Assembly (NCBI GenBank): GCA_014549065.1
Contig: JACDOX010000021.1
Coordinates: 1,064,709-1,128,708, forward strand
DNA length: 64,000 bases
Direction: 5' to 3'
Source of the DNA: Cardinalis cardinalis
Lineage: Eukaryota > Chordata > Aves > Passeriformes > Cardinalidae
The notes under the pieces are model-generated. The model did no database searches, had not been told where the DNA came from, and was given only the letters and a program-made list of their open reading frames with translations. This document shows positions 23,758-34,458 of this stretch, in pieces. Each line of letters begins with the position of its first letter. Positions within the stretch are counted from its first letter, which is position 1. The position numbers and the translations under genes are program-made.

Positions 23758-26700
23758 AAGAAGGACCAAATGGATACTTTTCAGTCTGAGAGTTTCCTCT
23801 TAGCATTTTGCTGACCTTTCTGGGTGAAATGATCCATCATGATTATCTTCCCATCCCTCCCCATCACTGCTGCCACCCTGATGGCATCAGGCGGTGCCAG
23901 GTGGGAATTGCAGCCCTTAGAGCTGCTGGGTGGCCTGGGCTGAGCTCTGCTCTGGCTCTTTGTGGGTATTTTTCCTTCTCTCACTCCCAGCTGTTACTCC
24001 TTTGCTCAGGAAAATGGATTTCTGTGTCCTGCAGCTTTTTTGGGGGAATGGTCCCAGCAGCTGCACCACGCTGCTGGAGTGTGTGTTCCCAGCCCTGAAA
24101 GATCTCTCTGCTGTTTGTCTCCTTGGAATTTGGTACATTGATGTGTTGGCAGGTGAGGAACAGAGTCACACTGTGGNGGAAAACAGGGTTTTAAAATTAA
24201 CCTTTAAATAAAAGCAAAGGGATGGACTTGGGTACGTGAAAGACTGAGCAGCAAGGGAATGGAGAGAAATGAGTATCACAAACCTCTGAGGTGGGTGAGG
24301 GGATTTGGGTTACAGGGGCTCTTGGGTGGAAAAAAGGAGATTTTTGGAATAAACAATCTTAGACTTAGAGAAGTTAAGTTAATGAACAGTGGAAACAAAA
24401 CAGGAAAGGAAAGGAAAATTTCTTTTTATTCTGAAGAAACACATCTTCTGAAGGAATGTGCTTTATTTTGGGAATAAACAGCTTTTGGAAGAAAACAGTT
24501 TTGTTTAGTGAAAATTTATTCTGTCATCATTTCTANAGGAAAAAGGCTCCATCCAAGCTCCTTATTGTGCCTTGTAACAGTGAAGATTTCCAAATAGTGA
24601 GAGAAGGGTGTGGTTCCTTCTGCAGAAAACACACATCAGAGGGCAANGAGGCCTGAAAGCTTTCAAAATTAAGCTGGCTCTGTAAGTTGTTATAACCTTC
24701 ACAGACAATTAAAGTGAAGAAAAACGTCACCAAACACGAGAAGAAAGGATGATGTACTTTAGTGAGGAAGAACAATACATGAAATCATATATTATCTTCT
24801 GAAATTGAGCTCAGTATATCCTTAGATTTTTTTTTCCCATATAAAAGTATGTATTGTCCCTTGGCTGATGATTTAATGGGAGAAAACATGGATTAATCAC
24901 AAAATATTCTATCAAGATGNATTACTCAAATTATTGGCTCTGTTTTGAACACAAAATAGGTGGTTAGATAGGCAATAACAGGCCAGTGTGNTTATTTTTC
25001 TGGAGACAAGTCAAGTAATACATCATATTAACTTCTGGACTCCTTGGCACACACATTCCAGATTTCTTATTAATAGGAGATCTTCATGTCAAAAGGTTAA
25101 TTGTGTAAGNACTTGCAGACAGGGAATGGAAATAAGTTATAAGTAATGTCCACTTTTCCAACATTTATTGCTTTCTTATAAAGAGCTGCTTTAAACATCT
25201 CATCAGAACTTTAGGATAGGAAAACTTACATTTTGGTGGTGGAATTTTTATAAATTCCCTGTCGTTCAAAGTATAATTTAAGGGTTAATCATTGTCTGTG
25301 GAGACCCAAATATCTGAAAGAATGATGTTAAATTTGTGGCAATCTTGAAATTTCAAACAACTCACACATGAACCTACTGGTCAATCTGATTTGCAGAGTA
25401 AANCTTTGGAGCATTTCACATTGCCTAAGGTGGTGATGGATCCTTTATGGACTAGAGGTAAAGAGGAGAAAATATCCCCAAAGATATTTGAACCTTTTGA
25501 GTTAAGATNTGTATTCTGCATTGGAATGAAAAAGCCAATTTTTGATACAATTTCTAACCCATCTGAATTTTTGAAGGATGGTTTAGATTCTTTTTGCATA
25601 CAATATCTACATGACTAAGTTAGCAGTGCTTTAGGGAAGTNTTTCATCTGACTCATGGAACTGGAATTTCTGGGGTTCACATCCTTGTAGATACTGCAGA
25701 GCCTTGTCATGTATTCAGTACTTGAACTCCCTGNGAAATATAAATATCTCTTTCCTCTGAAAATAGACCAGATCTCTAAATATCAGTAAACCAGCATTTA
25801 GCAGACTTTGAATACGAAAGCAAGAAATGAAAAGTCCTGCAGCAATTTCAGCTGTCTATAAAAGAGACCAAAGGATTTTAAAATGGATATCTAGAAGAAA
25901 AGCCTGAGGCAGAGTTCAATCAGCTTTGGTCTAAACCATTTTAAAATAAAATTAAAAAGGAACCACTGTCGTGATTTGGATGTTTGTGTTTATTGTAANA
26001 CTAAAAGCTGGATTGTGTTCAGAAGTTAAGCAATATCATAGAAATTCCTAAAACTTTTTGGATAATTCAGTTACTTTCCCAGTTAAACCTAACCTTGACA
26101 CAGCCATTTTAGAGTCAGTGTCTTAATTTGGGAAATTGGTTTCTCACAAAAGAAAGTCGGAAAAAAACACCAGAACAATTTATTCACTTTTACCTAATTA
26201 ACAAATACTTTGGATGTCTCCCAGCTTCCATTTTCAGAGGAAATACATTGCCAAAAACNGAGGGGCTGTGGGGCAGGAGGAGGGAAAAGCTCCGATTTCC
26301 TGAATCCCACAGCTGCAGGTACCAAAATATTGCATTTTGAGTTCCCCTAGTGGGGCATTCTCTCTTTAAACGACATTGGCACAGACACCTCTGAGTATTT
26401 TTAAGGGTTGTACTGAACATCTACAGGGTGTTTTGTTACCATGAAAGAGGTGGAAATGTCTGTTATTGATCCATGGGTGCTTCAGGAGAGTGCTGTAAAA
26501 ATAGAATGANTTCTTCCTTGTTACGTTTTAAAGTATTTCCACAAGAAATGCTCTCAGTTATGTTTTTAGTGTATCTGGCAGGTTTTTGAGATGGGAGGAT
26601 TGCAGCTTAGTTGCAGAATTCTTCCTCCAACAAGTGAACTNTTAAAGGAGAGCCCTCTGCTTTGAGTAGGGTTGAAAAAGTGCAGCTGTTGGATAGGCTC

Positions 26701-27599
26701 CCCTACTTAACTTTAATTCCAGATGCAAAGATCCATTTATTCTGAACTGTAGAACTGCAACTTTTTGCCTTAATATAAAGACTTCAAAATAAAAATGCAG
26801 AATACACTTTGGATGTTATCTGGAAAGTATCCACTAACCCTTAACAGTTCTATTTAAATACTTTAAATTTCATTCNCTATCAGATTAAATTTTCTTACTT
26901 TCTCTCTGTTTTTTTTAACAGATTGTCTTTAGAGCTGTTGTTCTCAGTTTAAATGTTTATGAAGATGAGCATACAAATAGCTGCTAATTGGTAAATCCTC
27001 GTGATTGCATAATGAGTTATTGGCCTGACTCTGGCACTGTTCTCTGAGGGATATGTGGTATTACTTCTTCCCTTTGCCATCTTCCAAAATTTTGGGTAAA
27101 AAAAGAAAGAAATACACAAAGTATAGTTAATCTTTTCTTTTGCTGTCATTGCCATGGAAACATTAAAAGTAATAGGAATTGTAGGAAGATATAAAGGCAG
27201 AGATAAGGAAGGAGATACAGAGCAGTAAAGAAAAAAGGCAAGTGGCAGTGATTTACTTGTGAGGCAATATTCATAAATCAATTTATTCAGAAATTGTGTC
27301 TTACTTGGAAAAGCTCTACTTTTTAGGCCTGAAATGCAAGTTAGTCTGATCAATTTGTATAAAAATAAGAATATTCTTTCCATTCAGTAGAAATACTGAA
27401 AAACCTCACTTCAGTTAATGTCTTTTCTGATATTTTCATGGTATTGTAACTCTGGTAATGGTGGATATTTACAGCTTTACAGCAGGTTGAATGTTTCTGG
27501 GCTAGCATGTGTTCTATTTGCTCTTATATCTTTTTTGTGTGTCTTGGACCACTGCTCAAACCCTTTGTAAAATAATAAAGTCCTTCCTGACAAGCTCAG
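23758..27599. other. Unique non-coding DNA
   Basis: A moderately GC-rich patch lies at 23870-24120 and has open frames in several phases on both strands, none with a recognisable domain. The rest is AT-rich. The 144-codon minus-strand frame at 26949-27383 is low-complexity and unsupported. Confidence 0.5.
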
Positions 27600-27967
27600 A
27601 GAAGTCGCTGAAGTCGGGATCCTTAAATGTGATTCGGTCTGAAGGACTTTGTGAGCGTATTGATGCTCTTTTCTCGGGTGCGTGAATCTAATCCAGTTTT
27701 ATCTGCATGCTCTCGCTGTAAGTACCACGATTTCCCCTGTGAGCAGGCGCTCCCTGTTGTTTCTCTCCATCCAGCATCGCCGATTCCTCGGTGCTGTTTC
27801 TGGCCGTGCGCTGCCGAGTTCCAGCAGGTGGCAGCCCTGCCGCGCGGTTTGGGGCTTGGAGGGTGCCTAAAGCCCCGCGCCGCGAATGGCTTCTTCTGCA
27901 AAACTCTCCTCGTCCCTNTCATGCCTGTAATTTACCACTTGGACCGAATAATGCCCCCAAATCTCCG
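27600..27967. promoter_or_regulatory. Small CpG-dense patch
   Basis: By hand count there are about 25 CpG dinucleotides in roughly 370 bp, including CCGCGCGG and CCCCGCGCCGCG, whereas surrounding kilobases have only a few. No CR1 or LTR landmark is present, so it is not an obvious young repeat. It contains a CTCF-consensus match (27821-27834) and a consensus splice-donor word GTAAGT at 27718. Open frames exist on both strands (27651-28019 plus, 27623-27922 minus) but neither resembles a known protein. It may be a small CpG island, an insulator or a non-coding RNA first exon. Confidence 0.5.
27821..27834 (+). promoter_or_regulatory. CTCF-type binding motif
   Basis: CCAGCAGGTGGCAG fits CCASYAGRKGGCRS at every position. 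It lies in the CpG-dense patch. Exact motif matches also occur by chance, so occupancy is inference. Confidence 0.5.
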
Positions 27968-30269
27968 TTCTACACCTGACTTATCCTGTTGTGATGNCTG
28001 CTATCATATTCCACAGTAAAATACGTGGATCATTTTTGTCGTTTTTGCTGCACTCCTCAATCCCATGGTGTGGTTTAACTCTAAAACACAGGCAGCAGTT
28101 CCACTGCATTAAGCTGATAAAGCCAATACTTCGTGCAAAATCTTGTTCCCTGTTGTGTTTTTAATAAATAGATCTTACATGACTTGCTGCCACTATTTTA
28201 TTTTGAGAAACTGGTACCTTGTTTGCATGGTCCAATGCTGCGTGGGAATGAAGTAGGATGTTGAGAGGATTAGGATGGAGTGAACATCTCTTTGTCACCT
28301 CTCCAGTCCCCTCTTCATTATCTGATACAGCAACAGAACTCCCACTGCATCTATTTTTTCCTATTTATTTAGTCTGTTAAACAAACCTTCAATTTATCCA
28401 TTTTAAAAGATGTTCTGGTGTTTCATAAGCACAGGGCAGAACTTGGTAACATAGGAATTTCTTCTGCCAAAGGATAAAAAATAAGTTTAATGATAATGTA
28501 TTTGTTAAAACCGTGGTTTTAAACATTTAGAAGCCAAAAGTGTGTGATGTGTGTCNTATTCTCTAAGTCTTCTGCTTGCTTTGATCCTTTAAGTCATGTT
28601 TGGGCTCTGGAATGAGAACCTGCTCCTTGAGAGAGCAAGGACATAAAGCAGAAGAATTCAGCTTTTTGGATAAAGCACTGCTATGGATGTCATGAAGCTG
28701 CTATTTTCTGGACCTACTCATACATATGTTATTGTCACAGCCCTTTAAATAGAGTCGGTGTTGCTAAGCAATATTCAAATCATGTGAAGTTCTTCTGAAA
28801 GCAGTGAATACCTGTTAACATTCCTTTGGGCTATACTCGCTGATTTACTACTAGTAAATCATGAGTACTGAACCGAGTTCATGCATTTTAACCTGTTTTC
28901 CTTTTCTTTGCTGTTTTGTTTTTACTCCAGGAGTTTAAATGCGCTGCTGCAAAAATCGAACCCAGTGAGTTAGANTAGGGAGCCAGTGGGGGAATAGGGG
29001 AGGAGGGTACCCAAGTGGGAATGCTGNGCTCATTAATGCACGTTTTCTGCCGTTCTGCTCCTTGAATTTCAGAAATTTAGAAAGTGGAGATAAGAATTGC
29101 CAGACAGTGTTGTTGCCTGGCAGCCTGCAGAAACCACAGGATGCTAAGTGAGGCTGCCTGACCCAAGTGAAACAGATATTTTAGCCCTTTTCTTCTTCCT
29201 GCTAATTCTTGAAAGAGCTGTTGGGATATTGCCTGGTTATAGTGCTAAAAATTCCTCCAGTGAAAGGACACATNTAGATACCAGTATATTTTTAGAAGTG
29301 ATGCAATTCATATTTTAGGTANGGTAGTATATTTTTACATTCTTAGTTGGAGATGAAAGGAGATGTTCTCATAAAGAAAAGCTTTATTGCAATTTATGAT
29401 GGGAGTGTAGGCTGCTACTAAGTTGTGAATAATAAAAGTAACCTATGGATATTGAGCTGTGTGTTGCATAAATTCTATTTCTCTGTAGAACTGAGGTTTG
29501 GTGTTAGTATTCTTGCTTTTATTTCAAAAGGCATTGTAGTCTTTTCAATGAATTAAATCTTTGTAGTGAATCATCCTCTTTAAAGCTTAAGGAGTTTTGG
29601 GGTTTTTTTTCCTTAATTTTTATATCAAATACACACAAAGAGCAAAACAGAGGANTTCTTATTTTGATATGCTGCATATGAATCTCCTATGTGTCAATGC
29701 AGCTTGTTAAAACAAGATTTAAAGAGATACCTTACTGGATAAATATGAGTTTCTCTTTATATGAGCTAGTTCTACTGAGCAGAGAAAAACAACAGTTTTA
29801 AATTAGAGAAACTCATTTATTAACTTACTGAATTTCTTCTATCTTTTTTTTTCTTTTAATTGGATCTTGAAGAAATAATTTCCTAAAAAGATGGCAGTTT
29901 TAAAGCNTGGTGTTTTACCAGCGTGTTGTAAAACATCTACACTGGGTCGATGTTGGGAGTAATGATGATGACAGCAGTTTATTACAGAAATAGGTGACAA
30001 CAGCACAGTTCAGAGCTCCCTTCTGGTGGGTGCCTCACATACTGATTGGCTTCGTGCTTTTAGGAGGTGATTAATGAGGTTCCTGAGACACTGCAAATAT
30101 TGGAGTGCTTTAGCAAATAGCAAGTTAACAAACACTAGAGGAAATAGCTAGTGAGGAAAAGATTTGAAAGCCTAAAATATGTATTAAATANACAATTTCT
30201 CAACATTTGGATTGTTCCTTGGTGCATTTCAATGCAGTTTGTCTCCTGCTTTCTTCTNCCGGAGAAACA
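27968..30269. other. Unique non-coding DNA
   Basis: No repeat or exon is firmly recognised. The piece around 29940-30130 has AGCAGTTTATTACAG and an LTR-like feel but no family could be assigned. An inverted repeat lies at 28841-28861. Confidence 0.5.
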
Positions 30270-30448
30270 GGCACAGGGTGCCCAGAGCAGCTGTGGCTGC
30301 CCCTGGATCCCTGGAAGTGTCCAAGGCCAGGCTGGANNGGGCTTGGAGCACCCNGGGGCAGTGGAAGGTGTCCCTGCCCATGGCAGGGGGTTGGAACTGG
30401 ATGATCTTTGATTTCCCTTCCCATCCAAACCATTCTGTCATTCTGTGA
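30270..30448 (+). mobile_element. CR1 LINE 3' fragment
   Basis: GGCACAGGGTGCCCAGAGCA, CTGTGGCTGCCCCTGGATCC, GGAAGTGTCCAAGGCCAGG, GGGCTTGGAGCACCC, GGTGTCCCTGCCCATGGC and ACTGGATGATC lead into CCATTCTGTCATTCTGTGA. Six overlapping open frames on both strands over this block are reading-frame noise within the repeat. Confidence 0.95.
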
Positions 30449-32742
30449 GATGTTCAGTGATCAGCTCTTGTGTTCTTCATGAATTCTCTGATAGTATCTG
30501 ATTATTCTTCTGTGTTTTGAAGTCAAAGATGCTTTATAGCAAAAACAGCTCAACCTGAGAAATCTGGAAGGAGTTTCTCTCTACTGCTGATCTCTGGTTC
30601 CCTCTCCCTTCTCAGGTGATTTTTTTCTAAAATTGGAAGCTTGTACTGCTCCTGCTTTGTTGCTGGTAGTCNTGTGGTTGCAGAGGCTTTATTTATGTGA
30701 CCCTTTATTTAACTTCATTTCCTCTTTCATTTGTCTTGTGGTGTTTATAAAAAATTGTGACACTTCTGNTTCCTTCTTTTCCAAGTACATGTTTAGATGT
30801 CCTGGTCCTAGGCTTTTCATTTCACATATTTCAGCCGACAGCATTCTGAGATCCAGCGTTTCACCTGGGAATTAAGAAATGCCAAATGATAGCTTGGAAA
30901 TGCCAAGTTTTGTGTTGATAGACTTTGCCTTTTAGCACAAAAATCCTGCCTGTAGGTAGTGNTCATTCTTTCATTAGCCATTGAACTCATAAAATTATAT
31001 TTTTGGCTACTATCTTTCATCATTTCTTTTGTAATTTTCTATCAAGTACACATTAGGTGACATCTTCAGCACTGTCCCTTCTTGGATGTGAGAAAAGAAA
31101 CCCAGAATCAATATCTAATTTTTCCCAGCATACAAATCCAAATCCAGCTTTGNAACATGGATTTAAAATAGGATTTTGGTTTTTCAGGGCTTTGAAGGAC
31201 TAATTTGCCTTTTTAATCAATTTTTAGTAAGGTCTATAGATGTCCAACTCATNAGTAATAAGGTGCTGATATTTGTTCTGATAATATTAATTATAAGCTT
31301 GCTGCTATATTTACTTTTATTTGGACAAATTTTAACTGCTCAAAAATAAGAAGTTAGGATTTCAAATACCCTGTTTTAAAATTCTTCTGACTCAGACCTA
31401 GACAATTCTTGTTTACTCAATTCAGGATTTCACAAGCCTTGTAAAATNTTTTGTTTGTCTGAGTTTCTCCTGGTGCTGTGCTACTTTGCTGCTTACTAAT
31501 GTTGATACAGCCAGCAGTGGGCAAAAACCATCTCAAGAAAACCATGAATCTAATGCCTGATGGACAAACTCATTCTGTACCTGGAAGAGGTACTTTGTGT
31601 ACAGATGCAACATTTACATACCCATTATCACACTTAAAAGGTAATTGCAAAAATCAGTAGTCAATTGAGGTCAATTCACATCATTAATCAGGGTCATTAC
31701 AGGGAAATACAGCTGCCTTTGTAATTAGGCAACTACTTCAATAACAAACAAGATAATCTCTAAAGAGAAGGGTTTGGCTATGCTGAGAAGGAAATGCTGC
31801 TCCTGCAGTAACCTTGCTGTTTTTAGATTCAGGTGCTGCTATCCCAAGATTTGCCCCAAACTGTTTAAATTCCGACCTTTTCCTGGCCTGTGATCTCCCA
31901 AACTGTGCAGCCAGAGCTTAGTACAGCAGGGGAAAGTATTTAAGGCTCCTTGTCAGTGAGTGAGTCCCCTCAGTGACTCAGCCTTTGATGTCAGTATTGT
32001 CAATGAATCCCCTTCCTGGCTTTGAAGTGCAAAAAGTGCCCAGCACTGGGTGCTGATCTTATCCTGTGAATATTCCAGTGCTTATGTCACCCTACNTTTG
32101 GAGTTTTCCTGCCAGACCTGGCTGTTACTCCCTGCTGGCTGAGGGAGCAGTTACCTCCCAATACTTCAGGTTTTCTGAGAGCAGCACAAGTGATGAGCCC
32201 TTTCTTTTATAGCCTTGCCCCAACCTGACTCCTGACACTATTTTGGGATAAAAGAAGAGGATGTTGTCGTCTTCTTCCACAGAACTCTGTTTAAGCCAAG
32301 GAAAACACAGATTGCAGTGCTTGTGATTCTCAGTGACAAAGAAACTTCTGTAGTGTGTGTGTCNGTATCATGGATACTAATGAGCCATGTAAACCCCACA
32401 TTTGTTACTAACTTCACAGTGATTGATCATTTGTATCGTGTGTGGATAATTACTTCCCCAAATAGAATTCCAAATATCATGACAACTCTCAAGGCCCCCT
32501 CAAACTGATTCACTTGTGTAACTGTGGCAGCTTCTTGTTGTATTGTGCTGCAAAGATTGTCTGATTAGTAAGAAATTGTAATTTATTTGGATAATGAAAC
32601 TCAATGTANGTAACAAGGAAACTTAATGACCTCTTAGTAGTTCTCACCGTGAATTTTATTCTCAATAGCATCATAGCATTTGAGTTTTTTTCCCAACATT
32701 AGCCCACAGAACTGAAGTTTAAGACTGCCATTACTGTGCTAA
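30449..32742. other. Unique non-coding DNA
   Basis: No recognised repeat, exon or RNA gene. Confidence 0.55.
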
Positions 32743-32870
32743 TGCAGAATCAGAGAATATCTTTTGATGGAAGGAACCTGGGGATGGCATCTGATCAAAG
32801 TGGCTCAAAGCAAAACTGCTCTCAGTGTGTGATGGGGTTGCTCAAGGCCTTGTCCTCTCACTCTGTCACC
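32743..32870 (-). mobile_element. Probable decayed CR1 3' end, antisense
   Basis: CAGAATCAGAGAATATC, GGAAGGAACCTGGGGATGG, CATCTGATC, GGCTCAAAGCAAAACTG and GGGTTGCTCAAGGCCTTGTC follow the order of the CR1 subfamily with 'CTGCTCAAAGCAGG', but substitutions and indels are many. Confidence 0.45.
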
Positions 32871-33214
32871 AAGGTGAACTCCAGGGTCTNTTTTGGCAAC
32901 TTTAGTCCTCTCCAGGAGTGCTTCCCCTGTTCTATAATGGGAATCTGCAATAAATAAATCACTTTGTTTTGTGAATTTTCCATAAAACAACCCATCTCTT
33001 TTTTTTTGGATGAAATGTGTATAAAGCATACATTTCTATTAATGCAATATTTATTCTAAGTTAATCAGTAAAGAGATACTGGAGGGGTGGAATCCACATG
33101 CCTAGAAGAGGTGAAGGGAGGTTTTTTGGCACTGGGCTGCCTGGATCAGTGGGGTGGGCTTGACACTGGTGGAGCAGGCTCCAAAGTGCTGGTGAAAAAG
33201 ATGAGGGGTAGTGG
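32871..33214. other. Non-coding DNA upstream of the nested insertion
   Basis: The 33085-33214 part (GGTGAAGGGAGG, GGCTGCCTGGATCAGTGGGG) is GC-richer and may be an extension of the split CR1 that follows, but no landmark is firm. Confidence 0.4.
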
Positions 33215-33306
33215 GTACGTGTCACTGGTGGGGAGATTCCAGCTGGACACNAGGGNGGAATTTTTTCCCATCAGGAACAGTCAGTCATTGGGAATAATCT
33301 TCCCAG
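33215..33306 (+). mobile_element. Outer CR1, 5' half of a split copy
   Basis: GGGGAGATTCCAGCTGGACA, GGAATTTTTTCCCATCAGG and CATTGGGAATAATCTTCCCAG correspond to the CR1 stretch usually ending 'TGGAACAGGCT(T/G)CCCAG'. The match stops exactly at 33306. The next expected bases, GGGAAGTGGT, resume at 34308, so the copy was split by the LTR between. Confidence 0.7.
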
Positions 33307-33430
33307 TGTGAGAAATGATACTCACTTCCAAAAAANTTAAAAGGTTTATTAAAACCTTATCAAAAATACAACAGACGACTGAATAGAGAAAATATTATTA
33401 CCGTGCTGGGAGCAAGGGATTTTTCCCACC

Positions 33431-33948
33431 ATGTGCTCATCCACACAAAGTTTTGGCATCCTGGCCTGCATCAGGAATAGTGTGGCCAGCAGGAGCAGGG
33501 AGGTCATTCTTCCCCTGTACTCAGTGCTGGTGAGGCCACACCTTGAGTGCTGTGTCCAGTTCTGGCTCCTCAGTTTGGGAAGGACTTTGAGATGCTTGAG
33601 TGCGTCCAGAGGAGGGCAACAAGGCTGGTGAGGGGCTTGGAACACAAACCCTATGAAGAAAGTTTGAAGGAGCTGGGGCTGTTCAGCCTGGAGAAGAGGA
33701 GGCTCAGAGGTGACCTTATTGCTCTGTACACCTTCCTGAAGGGAGGTTGTGGACAGGTGGGGTCGGTCTCTGACAGAGCCAGAGATCACAGCCTTGAGCT
33801 ACGGCAGGGAAGGGGTAGGTTGGATATTAGGAAGAAATTTTTCACCGAAAGAATAATAAAGTACTGGATTGCTCTTCTCAGGGAGGTGGTAGAATCACCA
33901 TCTGTGGGTGCGTTTAAAAAAGCTTGGCCATGGCACTTGGAGCTATAG
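33431..33948 (+). pseudogene. CR1 ORF2 C-terminal relic (non-LTR reverse transcriptase polyprotein)
   Basis: Only the region after the reverse transcriptase domain is present. One frame carries SVASRSREVILPLYSVLVRP and HLECCVQFW; from about 33570 the match continues in a different frame with ECVQRRATRLVRGLEH, ELGLFSLEKRRLRGDLIALY, LDIRKKFFTERI and REVVESPSVGAFK, to a stop at 33946-33948. At least one frameshift therefore separates the two parts. The catalytic RT and endonuclease domains are absent, so nothing functional can be made. CR1 ORF2 normally drives target-primed reverse transcription; this is a dead 5'-truncated copy. The later part stays open for 133 codons, which suggests a fairly recent insertion. 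Confidence 0.88.
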
Positions 33949-34027
33949 TCTGGTTGAGGTGTGAGGGCATAGGTTGGACTCTGTGATCTTAGAGGTCTCT
34001 TCCAACCTCATCNTTCTGTGATTCTGT
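33431..34027 (+). mobile_element. Inner CR1, ORF2 C-terminus plus 3'UTR
   Basis: This is the longest CR1 copy in the window, about 600 bp. It includes the ORF2 end (GTGAGGCCACACCTTGAGTG, CCAGTTCTGGCTCCTCAG, GAGGAGGGCAACAAGGCTGG, CTGTTCAGCCTGGAGAAGAG, GGGAGGTGGTAGAATCACC) and the 3'UTR to TTCCAACCTCATC and the octamer TTCTGTGATTCTG. It is 5'-truncated and lies in sense orientation inside the antisense LTR. Confidence 0.95.
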
Positions 34028-34307
34028 TTTGCCTTTCAACCCTTTAGCCCCTCTCAAAATTCTGTCCATCAACTCCTTTGCTGTCCAGTGGTGGAGATCA
34101 CTTCCTTAAACCTTGATTGGAGGTCAGATGCTGCCATAGTAACAATCCCACCTTCTCAAATATCCCAAACCCAGGTCACCCCCTGCTAACAATGCAAGGA
34201 GGATAAAACACAACTATAAGTCTATAAAACTTCTCTTAACATCTATACATAATATTTGCCTTTTAATTGTGAGAGTCAACCATCACATCACTCATCTGTC
34301 ACGCCAG

Positions 34308-34458
34308 GGAAGTGGTAGATTCCCCAGTGCTGGACACATTGAAGATACAGCTGCACAGGTTTCTGGGCCATCTTGTCTAGACTGTGCTTTGGCCAAGAAA
34401 GGCACCAGATGATCCTTGAAGCCCTTTCCAACCTGGCATTCCGTGATTCTATGAAAAT
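34308..34458 (+). mobile_element. Outer CR1, 3' half of the split copy
   Basis: GGGAAGTGGTAGATTCCCCA, GTGCTGGACACATTGAAG, GGGCCATCTTGTCTAGACTG, TGCTTTGGCCAAGAAAGG, CAGATGATCCTTGAAGCCC and TTTCCAACCTGGCATTCCG lead to GTGATTCTATGA. It continues the copy interrupted at 33306. Confidence 0.88.

Larger units (their letters stand above)
33307..34301 (-). mobile_element. Solo LTR, antisense, split by an inner CR1
   Basis: On the minus strand this starts TGACAGATGAGTGATGTGAT and ends GAGTATCATTTCTCACA, giving TG/CA termini. Removing the inner CR1 leaves about 400 bp, a normal solo-LTR length. A polyadenylation signal AATAAA on the minus strand is at 33345-33350, close to the LTR 3' end as expected. 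The flanks are TCCCAG on the left and CGCCAG on the right, an imperfect 6-bp target duplication or a shared CCAG. The LTR interpretation rests on structure and on the clean interruption of the outer CR1; I cannot name the family. Confidence 0.65.

Noticed and set aside
26949..27383. 144-codon minus-strand open frame
   Set aside because: Low-complexity, hydrophobic and serine-rich stretches with no known domain; no sign of a processed copy or exon boundaries.
27623..28019. Overlapping open frames on both strands in the CpG-dense patch
   Set aside because: Stop codons are rarer in GC-rich DNA, so both strands are open. Neither product resembles a known protein.
29940..30130. LTR-like sequence with AGCAGTTTATTACAG
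   Set aside because: It has a polyadenylation-like word and GC-richer texture, but no termini, no target duplication and no family I can name with confidence.
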